Source of the DNA: Bacteroidales bacterium
Lineage (GTDB): Bacteria; Bacteroidota; Bacteroidia; Bacteroidales; Bacteroidaceae
Length of the DNA stretch: 15,049 bases
Assembly: GCA_004557285.1 (NCBI GenBank)
Contig: SFEK01000043.1
Span: 1-15,049, forward strand
Reading direction: 5' to 3'
The position numbers and the translations under genes were made by a program. Numbering within the stretch: the first letter of the stretch is position 1; every line of letters begins with the position of its first letter. The notes below the pieces were generated by a model. That model was given only the letters and a program-made list of their open reading frames with translations, was not told where the DNA came from and did no database searches. Shown here one piece after another: positions 1 to 8,189 of the stretch.

Positions 1-26
1 TTGGGCAGACCGGAGAAATGCTTATA

Positions 27-45
27 CCTTATTATATATATATGG
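27..45. other. AT-rich motif near the left edge
   Basis: A run of alternating A and T bounded by CC and GG. Its first 14 bases (CCTTATTATATATA) recur on the opposite strand in the loop of the terminator at the right edge of the window. On the minus strand it lies in the probable 5' leader of a gene to the left. No reading frame of useful length starts here. It may be a hairpin or simple low-complexity DNA. Confidence 0.25.
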
Positions 46-85
46 CCCTACCATTTCATCGTTCCACCATAAATAATAAAATTTA

Positions 86-132
86 GGCTGCAAAGTTAGG
101 CATTTTTACGCTTTTACCCAAGTTTTGCAGCC
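86..132 (-). terminator. Possible fucP terminator overlapping a promoter
   Basis: A perfect 9-bp inverted repeat, GGCTGCAAA at 86-94 and TTTGCAGCC at 124-132, starts 13 nt after the fucP stop codon. The interval between the arms is 29 nt. On the minus strand the distal arm is followed by TAAATTTTATT, a loose U-rich tract. It could act as a weak intrinsic terminator for the fuc transcript. The long loop and imperfect U-tract keep the confidence low. The -7 box of the next promoter is partly inside the distal arm. Confidence 0.4.
91..122 (-). promoter_or_regulatory. Leftward Bacteroidota-type promoter after fucP
   Basis: On the minus strand a -7 box TAACTTTG lies at 91-98, and a -33-like CTTG at 119-122 is separated from it by 20 nt. 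This matches the Bacteroidota primary-sigma pattern (TTTG, 19-21 nt, TAnnTTTG). No start codon with an open frame follows before position 1, so the transcript probably has a leader of 80 nt or more and serves a gene outside the window. The whole promoter sits inside an inverted repeat (86-132). Confidence 0.6.
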
Positions 133-145
133 AAAAATATAATAT

Positions 146-1453
146 TTACGCCTTCCGGCAGGCATTACAACGCCATCCGTAAAGGGCTACCACTACAAAA
201 CAGATGAATGGAAGCACAAACGAGACATTGACTGAAGGCATGCCCATCATGCCATCACCATCGATGACAAGTGCCTGCAACGGCGGCAACACACTTCCTC
301 CGAGAATGGCCATAATCAGACCAGCTGCGCCAAACTTGGCATCATCGCCCAGGCCTTTGAGAGCAATACCGTAAATGGTGGGGAACATCAGCGACATGCA
401 GCCACTCACGCCCACAAGACAATACACGCCATAGCGGTTTTGCAGCATGATTACTCCTACCGTGAACACCATGGCACATACGGCAAGAATGCCCAACAGT
501 TTGCCAGGATTGACATATTTCAGGAAATAGGTGCAGACGAATCTGCTGGCACAGAACAGCAGCATGGCATAGATATTGAAACGCTGCGAAAGCACCTCTG
601 CAGAACGTTCGTCCATGCCCTCGAGCATAAAATAGCGTGTGCCATACTGGATGATGAATGTCCAGCACATGATTTGCGCACCAACATAGAAGAACTGGGC
701 AATCACACCCTCACGATAATGGCGGATGCAGAAGATGCGCTTTAATGTCGGCACGAAATTGATATCGTGGCTCTGGTCGGCATTCTTGGGCATCTTCACC
801 ACACGGATAAGCACAAACATGGCGGCTATCACTGCTGCGATAATCAGATAAGGACCGATAAGCACCGACAAGTCGGCGTCTTTAACGGCATTGAATTCTA
901 CCTCGTTGAGCTGGGCTCGCGCACCACTGTCCATCGGATTAAGACGGGCCTGGATGAAATTCATGGCCACATACATGCCCACCAGCGACCCCATGGGGTT
1001 GAAACACTGTGCCAGGTTGAGGCGGCGTGTGGCCGACTCCTCAGGTCCCATGGACAGGATATAGGGGTTGCAGCTGGTCTCCAGGAACGACAGTCCGCAG
1101 GTAAGGATGAAATAGGCCAGCAGGAAACAATGGTACTCGCCAATCATCTTGGCAGGAAAGAACAAGAAGGCACCAAAGGCATATAGCCCGAGACCGAGAA
1201 GCACACCTGCCTTGTAGGAATACTTGCGGATAAACATGGCGGCAGGAAACGCCATGGCGAAATAACCACCATAGAACGCCACCTGCACCAAAGCACCGTC
1301 GGTCACTGTCATGCGGAATATCTTGGAGAATGCCTTTACCATGGGATTGGTAATGTCGTTGGCAAATCCCCAAAGAGCAAAACATGAGGTGATGAGAATG
1401 AATGGCAGCACATAACTGACACTGCCATTCCTTAATATACTGTCTTTTGACAT
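146..1453 (-). CDS. fucP: L-fucose:H+ symporter FucP
   Basis: A 435-residue major facilitator superfamily permease, close to the 438 residues of E. coli FucP. It should import L-fucose with a proton across the inner membrane. The protein is hydrophobic throughout, consistent with 12 membrane segments. Family signatures are visible: FALWGFANDITNP (about 25-37), the segment AFYGGYFAMAFPA (59-71), FLETSCNPY (123-131) and RLNLAQCFNPMGS (144-156). D33 and E125 probably correspond to the E. coli FucP residues D46 and E135, which are needed for proton-coupled transport; the E125 match in the LETxxNP motif is clear, while D33 depends on the alignment of a short gap. The gene follows fucI after 20 bp on the same strand, so the two are surely cotranscribed, and that pairing supports fucose rather than another hexose as substrate. 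Confidence 0.95.
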   Translation of the reverse strand: MSKDSILRNGSVSYVLPFILITSCFALWGFANDITNPMVKAFSKIFRMTVTDGALVQVAFYGGYFAMAFPAAMFIRKYSYKAGVLLGLGLYAFGAFLFFPAKMIGEYHCFLLAYFILTCGLSFLETSCNPYILSMGPEESATRRLNLAQCFNPMGSLVGMYVAMNFIQARLNPMDSGARAQLNEVEFNAVKDADLSVLIGPYLIIAAVIAAMFVLIRVVKMPKNADQSHDINFVPTLKRIFCIRHYREGVIAQFFYVGAQIMCWTFIIQYGTRYFMLEGMDERSAEVLSQRFNIYAMLLFCASRFVCTYFLKYVNPGKLLGILAVCAMVFTVGVIMLQNRYGVYCLVGVSGCMSLMFPTIYGIALKGLGDDAKFGAAGLIMAILGGSVLPPLQALVIDGDGMMGMPSVNVSFVLPFICFVVVALYGWRCNACRKA

Positions 1454-1473
1454 GGTATCAAATCTGGAAGACT

Positions 1474-3249
1474 TTATTTATACAAAGGTCCGAAGTTGGC
1501 GCAAGCCCTAAAGTCGGAGCCCTCTTTATCCATACCAAAGGCATTCCATACGGCTGGACGGAATATCTTGTCATCTTCCACATTGTGCATACATACAGGT
1601 ATGCGAAGCATCGAAGCCAGTGTGATGAGGTCAGCACCGATATGTCCATAGGCAATGGCACCATGGTTGGCACCCCAATTATTCATCACCGAATAAACAT
1701 CACGGAAAGCAGGCTTGTCGCACAGGCGAGGCACGAACCAAGTGGTAGGCCATGTGGGGTCAGTGCGCTTGTTGAGTGTTTCATAGACATCCTGGTCAAC
1801 ATCGGCTGTCCATCCTTCGGCAATCTGCAATACAGGGCCTTGTCCCTTGACCAAGTTCATGCGGGCCATGGTCACAGGCATAGTGCCCTTGGAGAGGAAG
1901 CACGACGAGTAACCTCCGCCACGGAAATAGTCGCGGTCGGCAGGACACCATTTTGTAGCAGCAAGACATGCCTCGGCATCTTGTTCAGTCACCTCCCAAC
2001 ATGGTTTCATCACCGGTTTGCCTTCGGCATCAGTGCTGTAGCCAGTGCCGTCGAGTGTGGTGGCGCCCGAATTGATGAGGTGAATCATACCGTTGGCGGC
2101 AAGTCCTGTAGGTTTCTTTCCTGTCACGCGCTCAATGGCCTCGGGGCTCCAGTAGGTACGCACGTCAGAGAAGATGGTGGCACGGTTGGTCAACAGGTGT
2201 TCCATCAACATGGTCAACCCGTTCATGCAGTCGTTCTCTGTGGCAAACACATAGGCTTCGCGTATGCCGTTCCAGTCGAATGAAGTATTGAGGAAAGTTT
2301 CGGCAAAGTCGCCATTGGGCAAGAAGTCTGTCCACTGACGCTGTCCCTGGAAACCGCCGGCAATGGCATTGTGACCCAGAGCCTCTTCCTTGAATCCAGC
2401 CTCCAGCAGTTTGGGGTTGCCGATCATCAGGTCGCGGAATATCATGGTCATCTTCACCACCATTTCCCAATCCGCATCCTTCTCCTCGCGTGTCTTGGTT
2501 TTCTCAGGTCTGTTCTTGTCGAAACCCTCGTTGGGAATACAATGATTCTTTACCCATTCCATAGCCTTGGCGTATTCTTCCTTGTCGTAGATGCCTTCCT
2601 GGATGCGACGGAGAATCTCGGTCATATCAACCTGCTCGGCACGCAAGCCAAGATATTCCTGCAGGAAATCGGCGTTGACAATACTGCCGGCAATACCCAT
2701 CGACACATTGCCGATAGAGAGGTAAGACTTGCCTCTCATGGTTGCCACAGCCTGGGCAGCCTTGGCCCAGCGCAGTATCTTTTCAGCCACATCGGCAGGG
2801 ATGCTGTTGTCTTCGAGGTCTTGCACATCATGACCATAGATGCCGAATGTGGGCAAGCCCTTCTGTGCATGGGCGGCCAGCACGGCAGCGAGATACACGG
2901 CACCGGGACGTTCTGTACCATTGAATCCCCACACTGCTTTGGGATAGTAAGGGTTCATGTCCATGGTCTCAGAGCCATAGCACCAGCATGAGGTGACAGA
3001 GATGGTTGAGCCCACGCCACACTTCTCAAACTTCTCGGCACATGCCGCAGCTTCAGCCACACGGCCTATGGTTCCATCGGCAATGACACATTCAACGGGC
3101 GACCCGTCGCCATTACGCAAATTGGTGGAAATCAGTTCTGCCACTGCTTTGGCCAGATTCATAGTCTTGTCTTCAAGGCTCTCACGAATACCGCCTTGAC
3201 GTCCGTCGATAATTGGACGGATTCCGATTTTAGGATAGTTTTTCATCAT
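1474..3249 (-). CDS. fucI: L-fucose isomerase
   Basis: Converts L-fucose to L-fuculose, the first step of cytoplasmic fucose breakdown, with Mn2+ as cofactor. The length is 591 residues, as in E. coli FucI, and long identical blocks are recognisable: VTSCWCYGSET (85-95), GFNGTERPGAVYLAA (108-122), SFDWNG (323-328) and DVRTYWSPEAIERVTG (362-377). The metal ligands known in E. coli (E337, D361, H528) correspond to E338 in ATEND, D362 in SDVRTYW and H529 in GANHG. All are intact, so the enzyme should be active. The gene begins ATG ATG, so the start may be three bases further in, at 3246, which would give the same ligand numbers as E. coli. No clear Shine-Dalgarno sequence is present; the leader is A-rich as is usual in Bacteroidota. 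The kinase, aldolase and regulator genes of the pathway are not in the window. Confidence 0.98.
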   Translation of the reverse strand: MMKNYPKIGIRPIIDGRQGGIRESLEDKTMNLAKAVAELISTNLRNGDGSPVECVIADGTIGRVAEAAACAEKFEKCGVGSTISVTSCWCYGSETMDMNPYYPKAVWGFNGTERPGAVYLAAVLAAHAQKGLPTFGIYGHDVQDLEDNSIPADVAEKILRWAKAAQAVATMRGKSYLSIGNVSMGIAGSIVNADFLQEYLGLRAEQVDMTEILRRIQEGIYDKEEYAKAMEWVKNHCIPNEGFDKNRPEKTKTREEKDADWEMVVKMTMIFRDLMIGNPKLLEAGFKEEALGHNAIAGGFQGQRQWTDFLPNGDFAETFLNTSFDWNGIREAYVFATENDCMNGLTMLMEHLLTNRATIFSDVRTYWSPEAIERVTGKKPTGLAANGMIHLINSGATTLDGTGYSTDAEGKPVMKPCWEVTEQDAEACLAATKWCPADRDYFRGGGYSSCFLSKGTMPVTMARMNLVKGQGPVLQIAEGWTADVDQDVYETLNKRTDPTWPTTWFVPRLCDKPAFRDVYSVMNNWGANHGAIAYGHIGADLITLASMLRIPVCMHNVEDDKIFRPAVWNAFGMDKEGSDFRACANFGPLYK

Positions 3250-3280
3250 TATGGTTAGTTTGTTTTAAGTTCCAGGTAGT

Positions 3281-3312
3281 GCCGGCAGACAAGCCACAAG
3301 CCGTCTGCCGAC
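3281..3312 (-). promoter_or_regulatory. Hairpin in the fucI leader
   Basis: GCCGGCAGAC (3281-3290) and GTCTGCCGAC (3303-3312) can pair over 10 positions, nine of them Watson-Crick, around a 12-nt loop. The hairpin lies downstream of the predicted fucI promoter and upstream of the start codon, so it would be in the 5' untranslated region. No U-tract follows, which argues against a terminator. Its role is unknown: mRNA stability, attenuation or protein binding are all possible. Confidence 0.5.
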
Positions 3313-3363
3313 ATTCACTTTGCAAATATAGTGAATTAATTTGACATGCGAAAGAAAATTCAC
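3313..3363. promoter_or_regulatory. Three GTGAAT half-sites around the fucI promoter
   Basis: The hexamer GTGAAT occurs three times in alternating orientation: ATTCAC at 3313-3318, GTGAAT at 3331-3336 and ATTCAC at 3358-3363. The first two flank the -7 box and the last two flank the -33 region. The outer pair extends to seven bases (GTGAATT/AATTCAC). This arrangement is what one expects of operators for a repressor such as the GntR-family FucR described in Bacteroides, but the assignment is inference from position alone. Confidence 0.4.
3323..3353 (-). promoter_or_regulatory. Promoter of fucI-fucP
   Basis: On the minus strand the -7 box TATATTTG (3323-3330) matches the Bacteroidota consensus TAnnTTTG exactly. 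A -33-like TTTC (3350-3353) lies 19 nt upstream. Transcription would begin a few bases downstream, giving a leader of about 65-70 nt before the fucI start. Confidence 0.65.
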
Positions 3364-3365
3364 TA

Positions 3366-4613
3366 TTATTCGTATTTCATCGACTTGGCAGGATGGATAT
3401 GCGACACCAAATAGCTGGGAGCTATCAGCACAAAGACACTCAACAGGAGCGTAGCCACATTGAGTGCAAGCAACAGAGGGAGGTCTATCTCCACTGGAAC
3501 AGTCTCCACATAATAGGTGGCGGCATCGAGTTTTACCATTCCTGTACACTTCTGCAGCAACACCAGTCCAAACCCCACGATGTTGCCTATGGCCATACCT
3601 CTTCCGATGATGAACACGGCAAACCAGATGAAGGTTTTTCTCACCATGCCATTGCGTGCACCAAGTGCCTTAAGCACGCCTATCATGGCAGTGCGTTCAA
3701 GAATGATGATGAGCAGCCCCGACACCATGGTGAATCCTGCCACACAGAGCATCAACGCAAGGATAATCCATACATTGAGGTCGAGCAGTTCGAGCCACGA
3801 GAAGATTTGGGGATTGGCCTCTTTGATGTTCTGCGAGGAAAACGGCTCCCCGTAACTGTCAGTGTGCCGGTTAACTTGCTCCACCAGTCGGTTTTCCACC
3901 TCGTCAAGGCGGTCAAAGTCCGACACCGACAACTGCGCACCGGTCACTTGGTCGGCCTCCCATCCATTCAGTTTGGTTGCGGTATAGAGGTCGATGAAAC
4001 AAGTGTTCTTGTCATAAAAGGTAAGGTTGGTCTGGTAGATGCCTCCCACTGTGAAGCGGCGCACTTTCACGTTGTTGTCGTTCATGAAATAGGCATACAC
4101 CCTGTCGCCGGCTTTCAGTTTCAAGGTTTCTGCCATGCTCTTGGAGACAAGGATATTGCCACGCGAGGCCGTGGAAGAAAAACGGGGCACACTGCCTGTC
4201 ACCAGATGCTTGTGCATGAAGGTGGAGTCAAACTCCTCTCCCACCCCGGTGAACACCACTCCGAGAAAATCGTTGTCGGTCTTCAATATGCCTTGTGTCC
4301 ATGTGTATCGCTGTACATGGCTCACGCCTTCAATGGCCGACAGTTTCTTCATCATGGCAGGGTCGATGTTGACAGGTTTCATGCCACTGCCATGCAGTGT
4401 ACTGAAATTGCTCACCTGCAGATGACCGCCAAAACCTATCACCTTGTCGCGGATGGTGTGCTTGAAACCAAACACGATACACACGCTGACAATCATCACC
4501 GCCAACCCGATGGCCACGCCTGCCATGGCAATGCGGATGGCCGGACGGCTTACCTTCTGCTGCAGGTCATTCTGACGATAGAGACGTCGGGCAATATATA
4601 ACGGCAGGTTCAT
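3366..4613 (-). CDS. FtsX-family permease, LolC/LolE-type
   Basis: A 415-residue membrane protein with the layout of lipoprotein-release permeases: a cytoplasmic N-terminus, one membrane helix (about 26-50), a large periplasmic MacB-like domain (about 51-278), then three helices (about 281-306, 327-354 and 379-404). The segment ILERTAMIGVLKALGA (304-319) is the cytoplasmic coupling motif typical of FtsX-fold permeases. LolC/E proteins extract lipoproteins from the inner membrane with the ATPase LolD; no ATPase gene is nearby, so it would have to act in trans. It is the last gene of its transcription unit, and its ATG overlaps the stop codon of the aminotransferase (ATGA), indicating translational coupling. 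It could also be an exporter of another substrate, since FtsX-fold permeases are hard to separate by sequence. Confidence 0.85.
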   Translation of the reverse strand: MNLPLYIARRLYRQNDLQQKVSRPAIRIAMAGVAIGLAVMIVSVCIVFGFKHTIRDKVIGFGGHLQVSNFSTLHGSGMKPVNIDPAMMKKLSAIEGVSHVQRYTWTQGILKTDNDFLGVVFTGVGEEFDSTFMHKHLVTGSVPRFSSTASRGNILVSKSMAETLKLKAGDRVYAYFMNDNNVKVRRFTVGGIYQTNLTFYDKNTCFIDLYTATKLNGWEADQVTGAQLSVSDFDRLDEVENRLVEQVNRHTDSYGEPFSSQNIKEANPQIFSWLELLDLNVWIILALMLCVAGFTMVSGLLIIILERTAMIGVLKALGARNGMVRKTFIWFAVFIIGRGMAIGNIVGFGLVLLQKCTGMVKLDAATYYVETVPVEIDLPLLLALNVATLLLSVFVLIAPSYLVSHIHPAKSMKYE

Positions 4614-5815
4614 TCTTCGTCAACCCTCCCCGGATAGGCTTCCAATGCCTTGCGCAAAACCACCAAGGCACTGACTAAATCTTCTTTGTTCAACACATAG
4701 GCTATGCGCACCTGGTTGCGACCTGCACCAGGAGTGGTGTAGAATCCTGATGCCGGCGCCATCATCACGGTCTGGCCCTCGTAAGAGAATTTCTCCATAC
4801 ACCAGCGACAGAACTTCTCGCTGTCATCCACCGGCAGTTTGGCCACCGTATAAAATGCTCCCATGGGAATGGGCGAATACACGCCGGGAATACGGTTAAG
4901 GCCATCGATGAGACATTTGCGTCGCTCGACATATTCATCATACACGTTGCGCGAATATTCCTCGGGGGCATCCAACGAGGCTTCGGCGGCAATCTGCCCT
5001 ATCAGCGGCGGCGACAAGCGTGCCTGGCAGAATTTCATCACGGCGGCACGCACTTCCGGGTTCTTGGTAATCAGCGCACCGATGCGTATGCCACATTCGC
5101 TGTAGCGTTTGCTCACCGAGTCGATAAGCACCACATTCTGCTCAATGCCCTCCAGATGGCAGGCGCTGATATATGGAGAGCCGGTATAGATATACTCGCG
5201 ATACACCTCGTCTGAAAACAAATAGAGGTCATATTTCTTCACCAGGTCGCGTATCTGGTGCATCTCTCTACGGGTGTACAGATACCCCGTAGGGTTGTTG
5301 GGGTTGCATATCAGGATGGCACGGGTGCGCTCATTGATCAGTTCCTCAAACTTCTCTACCTTGGGCAGTGAAAAGCCTTCTTCGATGGTGGTGGCTATGG
5401 TACGTATCTTGGCACCTGCCGATATGGCAAAGGCCATATAGTTGGCGTATGCCGGTTCGGGCACGATGATTTCATCACCCGGATTGAGACACGACATGAA
5501 GGCAAACAGCACGGCCTCGCTGCCACCACAGGTGATGATGATGTCGTCGGGAGTGACATGGATATTGTATTTCCTATAATAATCCACCAGTTTCTCCCGA
5601 TAACTCAGATTGCCCTGCGAGGGCGAATATTCGAGTATCTTGCGGTCGATGTTTCTGATGGCTTCGATGGCCACCTCTGGTGTAGGCAGGTCGGGCTGTC
5701 CGATATTCAGGTGATACACCTTCACTCCACGTTGTTTTGCGGCCACTGCCAATGGGGCGAGTTTTCTGATGGGAGATTCAGGCATCTCCAGACCGCGTAC
5801 TGATATCTGTGGCAT
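4610..5815 (-). CDS. PLP-dependent aminotransferase, class I/II
   Basis: A fold-type I aminotransferase of 401 residues. It should transfer amino groups between an amino acid and a 2-oxo acid in the cytoplasm. The PLP-binding residues are visible: NPNNPTG (171-177, with N174), SDEVYRE (201-207, with D202 and Y205), the Schiff-base lysine K236 in SVSKRYSECGIRIG, and the carboxylate-binding R370 in QVRIAY. The reading frame stays open 42 codons upstream, but that extension lies inside the end of the porin gene and lacks family features, whereas the start at 5815 gives MPQISVRG and the usual short N-terminal arm. It lies 28 bp after the porin gene and overlaps the permease gene by 4 bp. Aspartate aminotransferase is the likely annotation, but substrate cannot be read from the sequence; an aromatic or alanine specificity remains possible. 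Confidence 0.9.
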   Translation of the reverse strand: MPQISVRGLEMPESPIRKLAPLAVAAKQRGVKVYHLNIGQPDLPTPEVAIEAIRNIDRKILEYSPSQGNLSYREKLVDYYRKYNIHVTPDDIIITCGGSEAVLFAFMSCLNPGDEIIVPEPAYANYMAFAISAGAKIRTIATTIEEGFSLPKVEKFEELINERTRAILICNPNNPTGYLYTRREMHQIRDLVKKYDLYLFSDEVYREYIYTGSPYISACHLEGIEQNVVLIDSVSKRYSECGIRIGALITKNPEVRAAVMKFCQARLSPPLIGQIAAEASLDAPEEYSRNVYDEYVERRKCLIDGLNRIPGVYSPIPMGAFYTVAKLPVDDSEKFCRWCMEKFSYEGQTVMMAPASGFYTTPGAGRNQVRIAYVLNKEDLVSALVVLRKALEAYPGRVDEE

Positions 5816-5843
5816 AATAAATATATTTGGATTATTTTGTTCA

Positions 5844-8189
5844 TCAATTGAAGAAATTCCACGACAGGCCAAATCTGAACACCCTACCGTTGAGAGGATG
5901 GTGTGGGGTGAAGAAATAACGGCCTGTACTGGCATTGACATGACTCATCATCACGAAGAAACGTGTCTGCTTGAGGTGCATGTTGGCATAGACATTCACC
6001 AATGGATAATTGCCCACCTCAACATTGGCGCTGCCATTGTCTTGAACAGTAAACTGACCGATGGCGGGACAATAGTCCAAGGCCTTGTACTTGGTGAAAT
6101 AGCGCATGTCGCCACCAAGGTCAACACTCAGCACACGGGCTATCTTGAACCGCAGGTAGAGGTTGGTATATACATTCAAGTCGGGCACGGGTATAACCTC
6201 AGCATCGCTCGACTTCTGCCAGGTGACGACATTTTCCCAGTGCAACGGCCCAAGGGTGAAGTCCTGCGACAGCTGCAGCGTGAGCAGACTGATGTTGCCC
6301 GACGCCTGCTTGACCTTCACCAGGTTTCCCGTGCGTGCGTATTCGGCATTGCTGCCGCTGCCTGTCTGCGACACCGTGTATTGTTGGGCAAAATAGGTGT
6401 AGTCCTTGAGGTTGTCTATGGCCACACGCAGCGATGTGCGCGTGCGCCTCAGACTAAAGAGTCCCTCGATGTGGGTGCGTATCTCTTTGTTCAAGCCATC
6501 ATTATCCCAGAAGAAATGCTTGGCGTGGTAATGCCTGTAGTAGAAGGTGGGGTTAACACTGTGGAACCATGCCCTTGCCGCCAAGGTCACCGTGTCGCCG
6601 AAGAGTCTGAAATTGAGGTCGCCTTTGGCATCAATTTTCAGCTGTGCGGCATCCTCGCCACTTAACCATGTTTCTGCCGTGACATCATAGTGCAGCAGTG
6701 AGCCTTGGGTCTTGACCAACTGGCCGCCCACACTCAGGTTGTGCTCGTTATAGCTGTTGGTGCCTGCCCCCATTGCCGGGAGGGTAAAATGGCGGAGCTC
6801 TGAAGTGGCAAACACCCTGAGTCCGGCCTTTGCCCATTTGTTGAAACCTTCGAGCAGTGCTATTCCAAAAGTGTTGCGCAGACTGTAGTGGCGTGTCTTG
6901 TCGTAGATCGAGTCACCGCCAAAGCGTCCGTCATCATAATAGGTGGTGGCGTAATAGTCTGCGGGCGTTTCGTAGGCCTGGTAAATGCGGCGATAGTTGT
7001 CAAACTTCAAAGTGTGGATGAAACTGGTCACCGGCACATATTCGTTTTTCATCCACGATGTGTCGGCAGGTGTTTTTGGAGCCACGGCGAGCAGACTGTC
7101 TGCTGCCTGCTTGTCGAGCGCAATGCGCCCTGCCTTGTTGTCGGTCTTTGCCGTGTCTGCAGGTTCGTCACCAGCAATGACGGCATCAGCTGGTCTGCCG
7201 GCAAATGTTCTTTCCATGTCCTCGTCGTCGTCATAGTCACGGCCTTCGGCTTTGGCCCTGCGGCGCGAGCGTTCTTTGTCGCGTGCCGCCTTGTTTTCCT
7301 TTTCTGCCTGTATGGCAAATTTTCGTGCCTTGATTTCTTCCTCGGTCATCTTCACCTTGCGGTTGAAGCCCACACTGTAGCGGTGGCTGAAGAAGATGTG
7401 CTGGTTGTCGTTGCGGTTCCAGTTCTGCTGCAACATCGTGGGAATTTCGTTTTCACGGTATGTATCGTTGAACACCTCGGGATTGGTAATATACCTGTCA
7501 TCTGTTATACCGCCGTTTTCGGTCACCTTCTGATGATTGGTACTGAGCAGCAGATGGGCATTGTAACGGTCGCCAAGATATGAGGCATACATGGTGTAGT
7601 TGAAATGCGAGGTGCTCTGGTTCTGGTAATAGCCACGGCCGTAGATGTAGTCGAATTTGAACCCTACTCCCAGACGTTTGCCGGCATTCACTGCAAACTG
7701 GGCTTTGAGATGGTCTTCGCCGTTGGTGCGGTCGCCACACTCGTTGTAGGTGATGTTGGTGAGCGGCGACAGAGTGTTGGTAAACAAGAATTTGTCCACC
7801 GGGGTGATGAAGAAATCGTAGGGCTGGGTAAACATAAACTGCTGTGGTGAAGCATTGTCGATGAATATCCTGTTGTATCGTGGTGCCCCAAGATTGCCCG
7901 TCGAACTGTATTCGCCTCGCATTCCTGTGGTGAATATCGTGTTCATGAACATGTGTCGTAAGGTGTCGGGCTGGGCAGCGACACGTTCGCCCAGACGTTC
8001 GTCCACCGTCCACACCTTCAGTCCTCTCGGTATTTCACGATGTTCGGCCTTGAGGGTGTCTTTGCGGTTTCCCCAGGCATCGCTGCCCTGGATAAACTCG
8101 CCGTTGTCAGTCAGTTGGTTGTAGTTCTGGGCCAACAGCGAAAGCGGAAGCAATGACAGCAGTATGAACGTTAGTTTCTTCATGCTCAT
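5844..8189 (-). CDS. Putative outer-membrane porin (Porin_10-like)
   Basis: A 781-residue secreted protein with a signal peptide (MSMKKLTFILLSLLPLSLLAQ, cleaved after about residue 20). The long body rich in aromatic and polar residues, with many short alternating segments, suggests a beta-barrel, and the C-terminus FRFGLSWNFFN ends in the phenylalanine-rich strand typical of Bam substrates. It resembles the Bacteroidota putative porin family (Pfam Porin_10). Residues about 280-375 are unusual: a Lys/Arg/Glu/Asp-rich stretch followed by an Ala/Asp-rich one, probably disordered and inserted between strands. The start at 8189 was chosen because its ATG overlaps the stop codon of the preceding gene (ATGA); 8183 (MKKLTF) is almost as likely, and an upstream ATG at 8210 would place charged and proline residues before the signal peptide. 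The transported solute is unknown. Confidence 0.8.
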   Translation of the reverse strand: MSMKKLTFILLSLLPLSLLAQNYNQLTDNGEFIQGSDAWGNRKDTLKAEHREIPRGLKVWTVDERLGERVAAQPDTLRHMFMNTIFTTGMRGEYSSTGNLGAPRYNRIFIDNASPQQFMFTQPYDFFITPVDKFLFTNTLSPLTNITYNECGDRTNGEDHLKAQFAVNAGKRLGVGFKFDYIYGRGYYQNQSTSHFNYTMYASYLGDRYNAHLLLSTNHQKVTENGGITDDRYITNPEVFNDTYRENEIPTMLQQNWNRNDNQHIFFSHRYSVGFNRKVKMTEEEIKARKFAIQAEKENKAARDKERSRRRAKAEGRDYDDDEDMERTFAGRPADAVIAGDEPADTAKTDNKAGRIALDKQAADSLLAVAPKTPADTSWMKNEYVPVTSFIHTLKFDNYRRIYQAYETPADYYATTYYDDGRFGGDSIYDKTRHYSLRNTFGIALLEGFNKWAKAGLRVFATSELRHFTLPAMGAGTNSYNEHNLSVGGQLVKTQGSLLHYDVTAETWLSGEDAAQLKIDAKGDLNFRLFGDTVTLAARAWFHSVNPTFYYRHYHAKHFFWDNDGLNKEIRTHIEGLFSLRRTRTSLRVAIDNLKDYTYFAQQYTVSQTGSGSNAEYARTGNLVKVKQASGNISLLTLQLSQDFTLGPLHWENVVTWQKSSDAEVIPVPDLNVYTNLYLRFKIARVLSVDLGGDMRYFTKYKALDYCPAIGQFTVQDNGSANVEVGNYPLVNVYANMHLKQTRFFVMMSHVNASTGRYFFTPHHPLNGRVFRFGLSWNFFN

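Noticed and set aside
1447..2283. A 278-residue open frame on the plus strand opposite fucI
   Set aside because: fucI is conserved over its whole length here, and the antisense translation has no domain or start signal.
3393..4601. A 402-residue open frame on the plus strand opposite the FtsX-family permease
   Set aside because: Its translation is rich in His, Gln and Cys with no domain, as expected of the complement of a coding frame; the minus-strand permease has clear membrane helices and a coupled start.
5816..5941. A longer N-terminus for the aminotransferase
   Set aside because: The 42 extra codons lie within the 3' end of the porin gene and have no similarity to the aminotransferase N-terminal arm.
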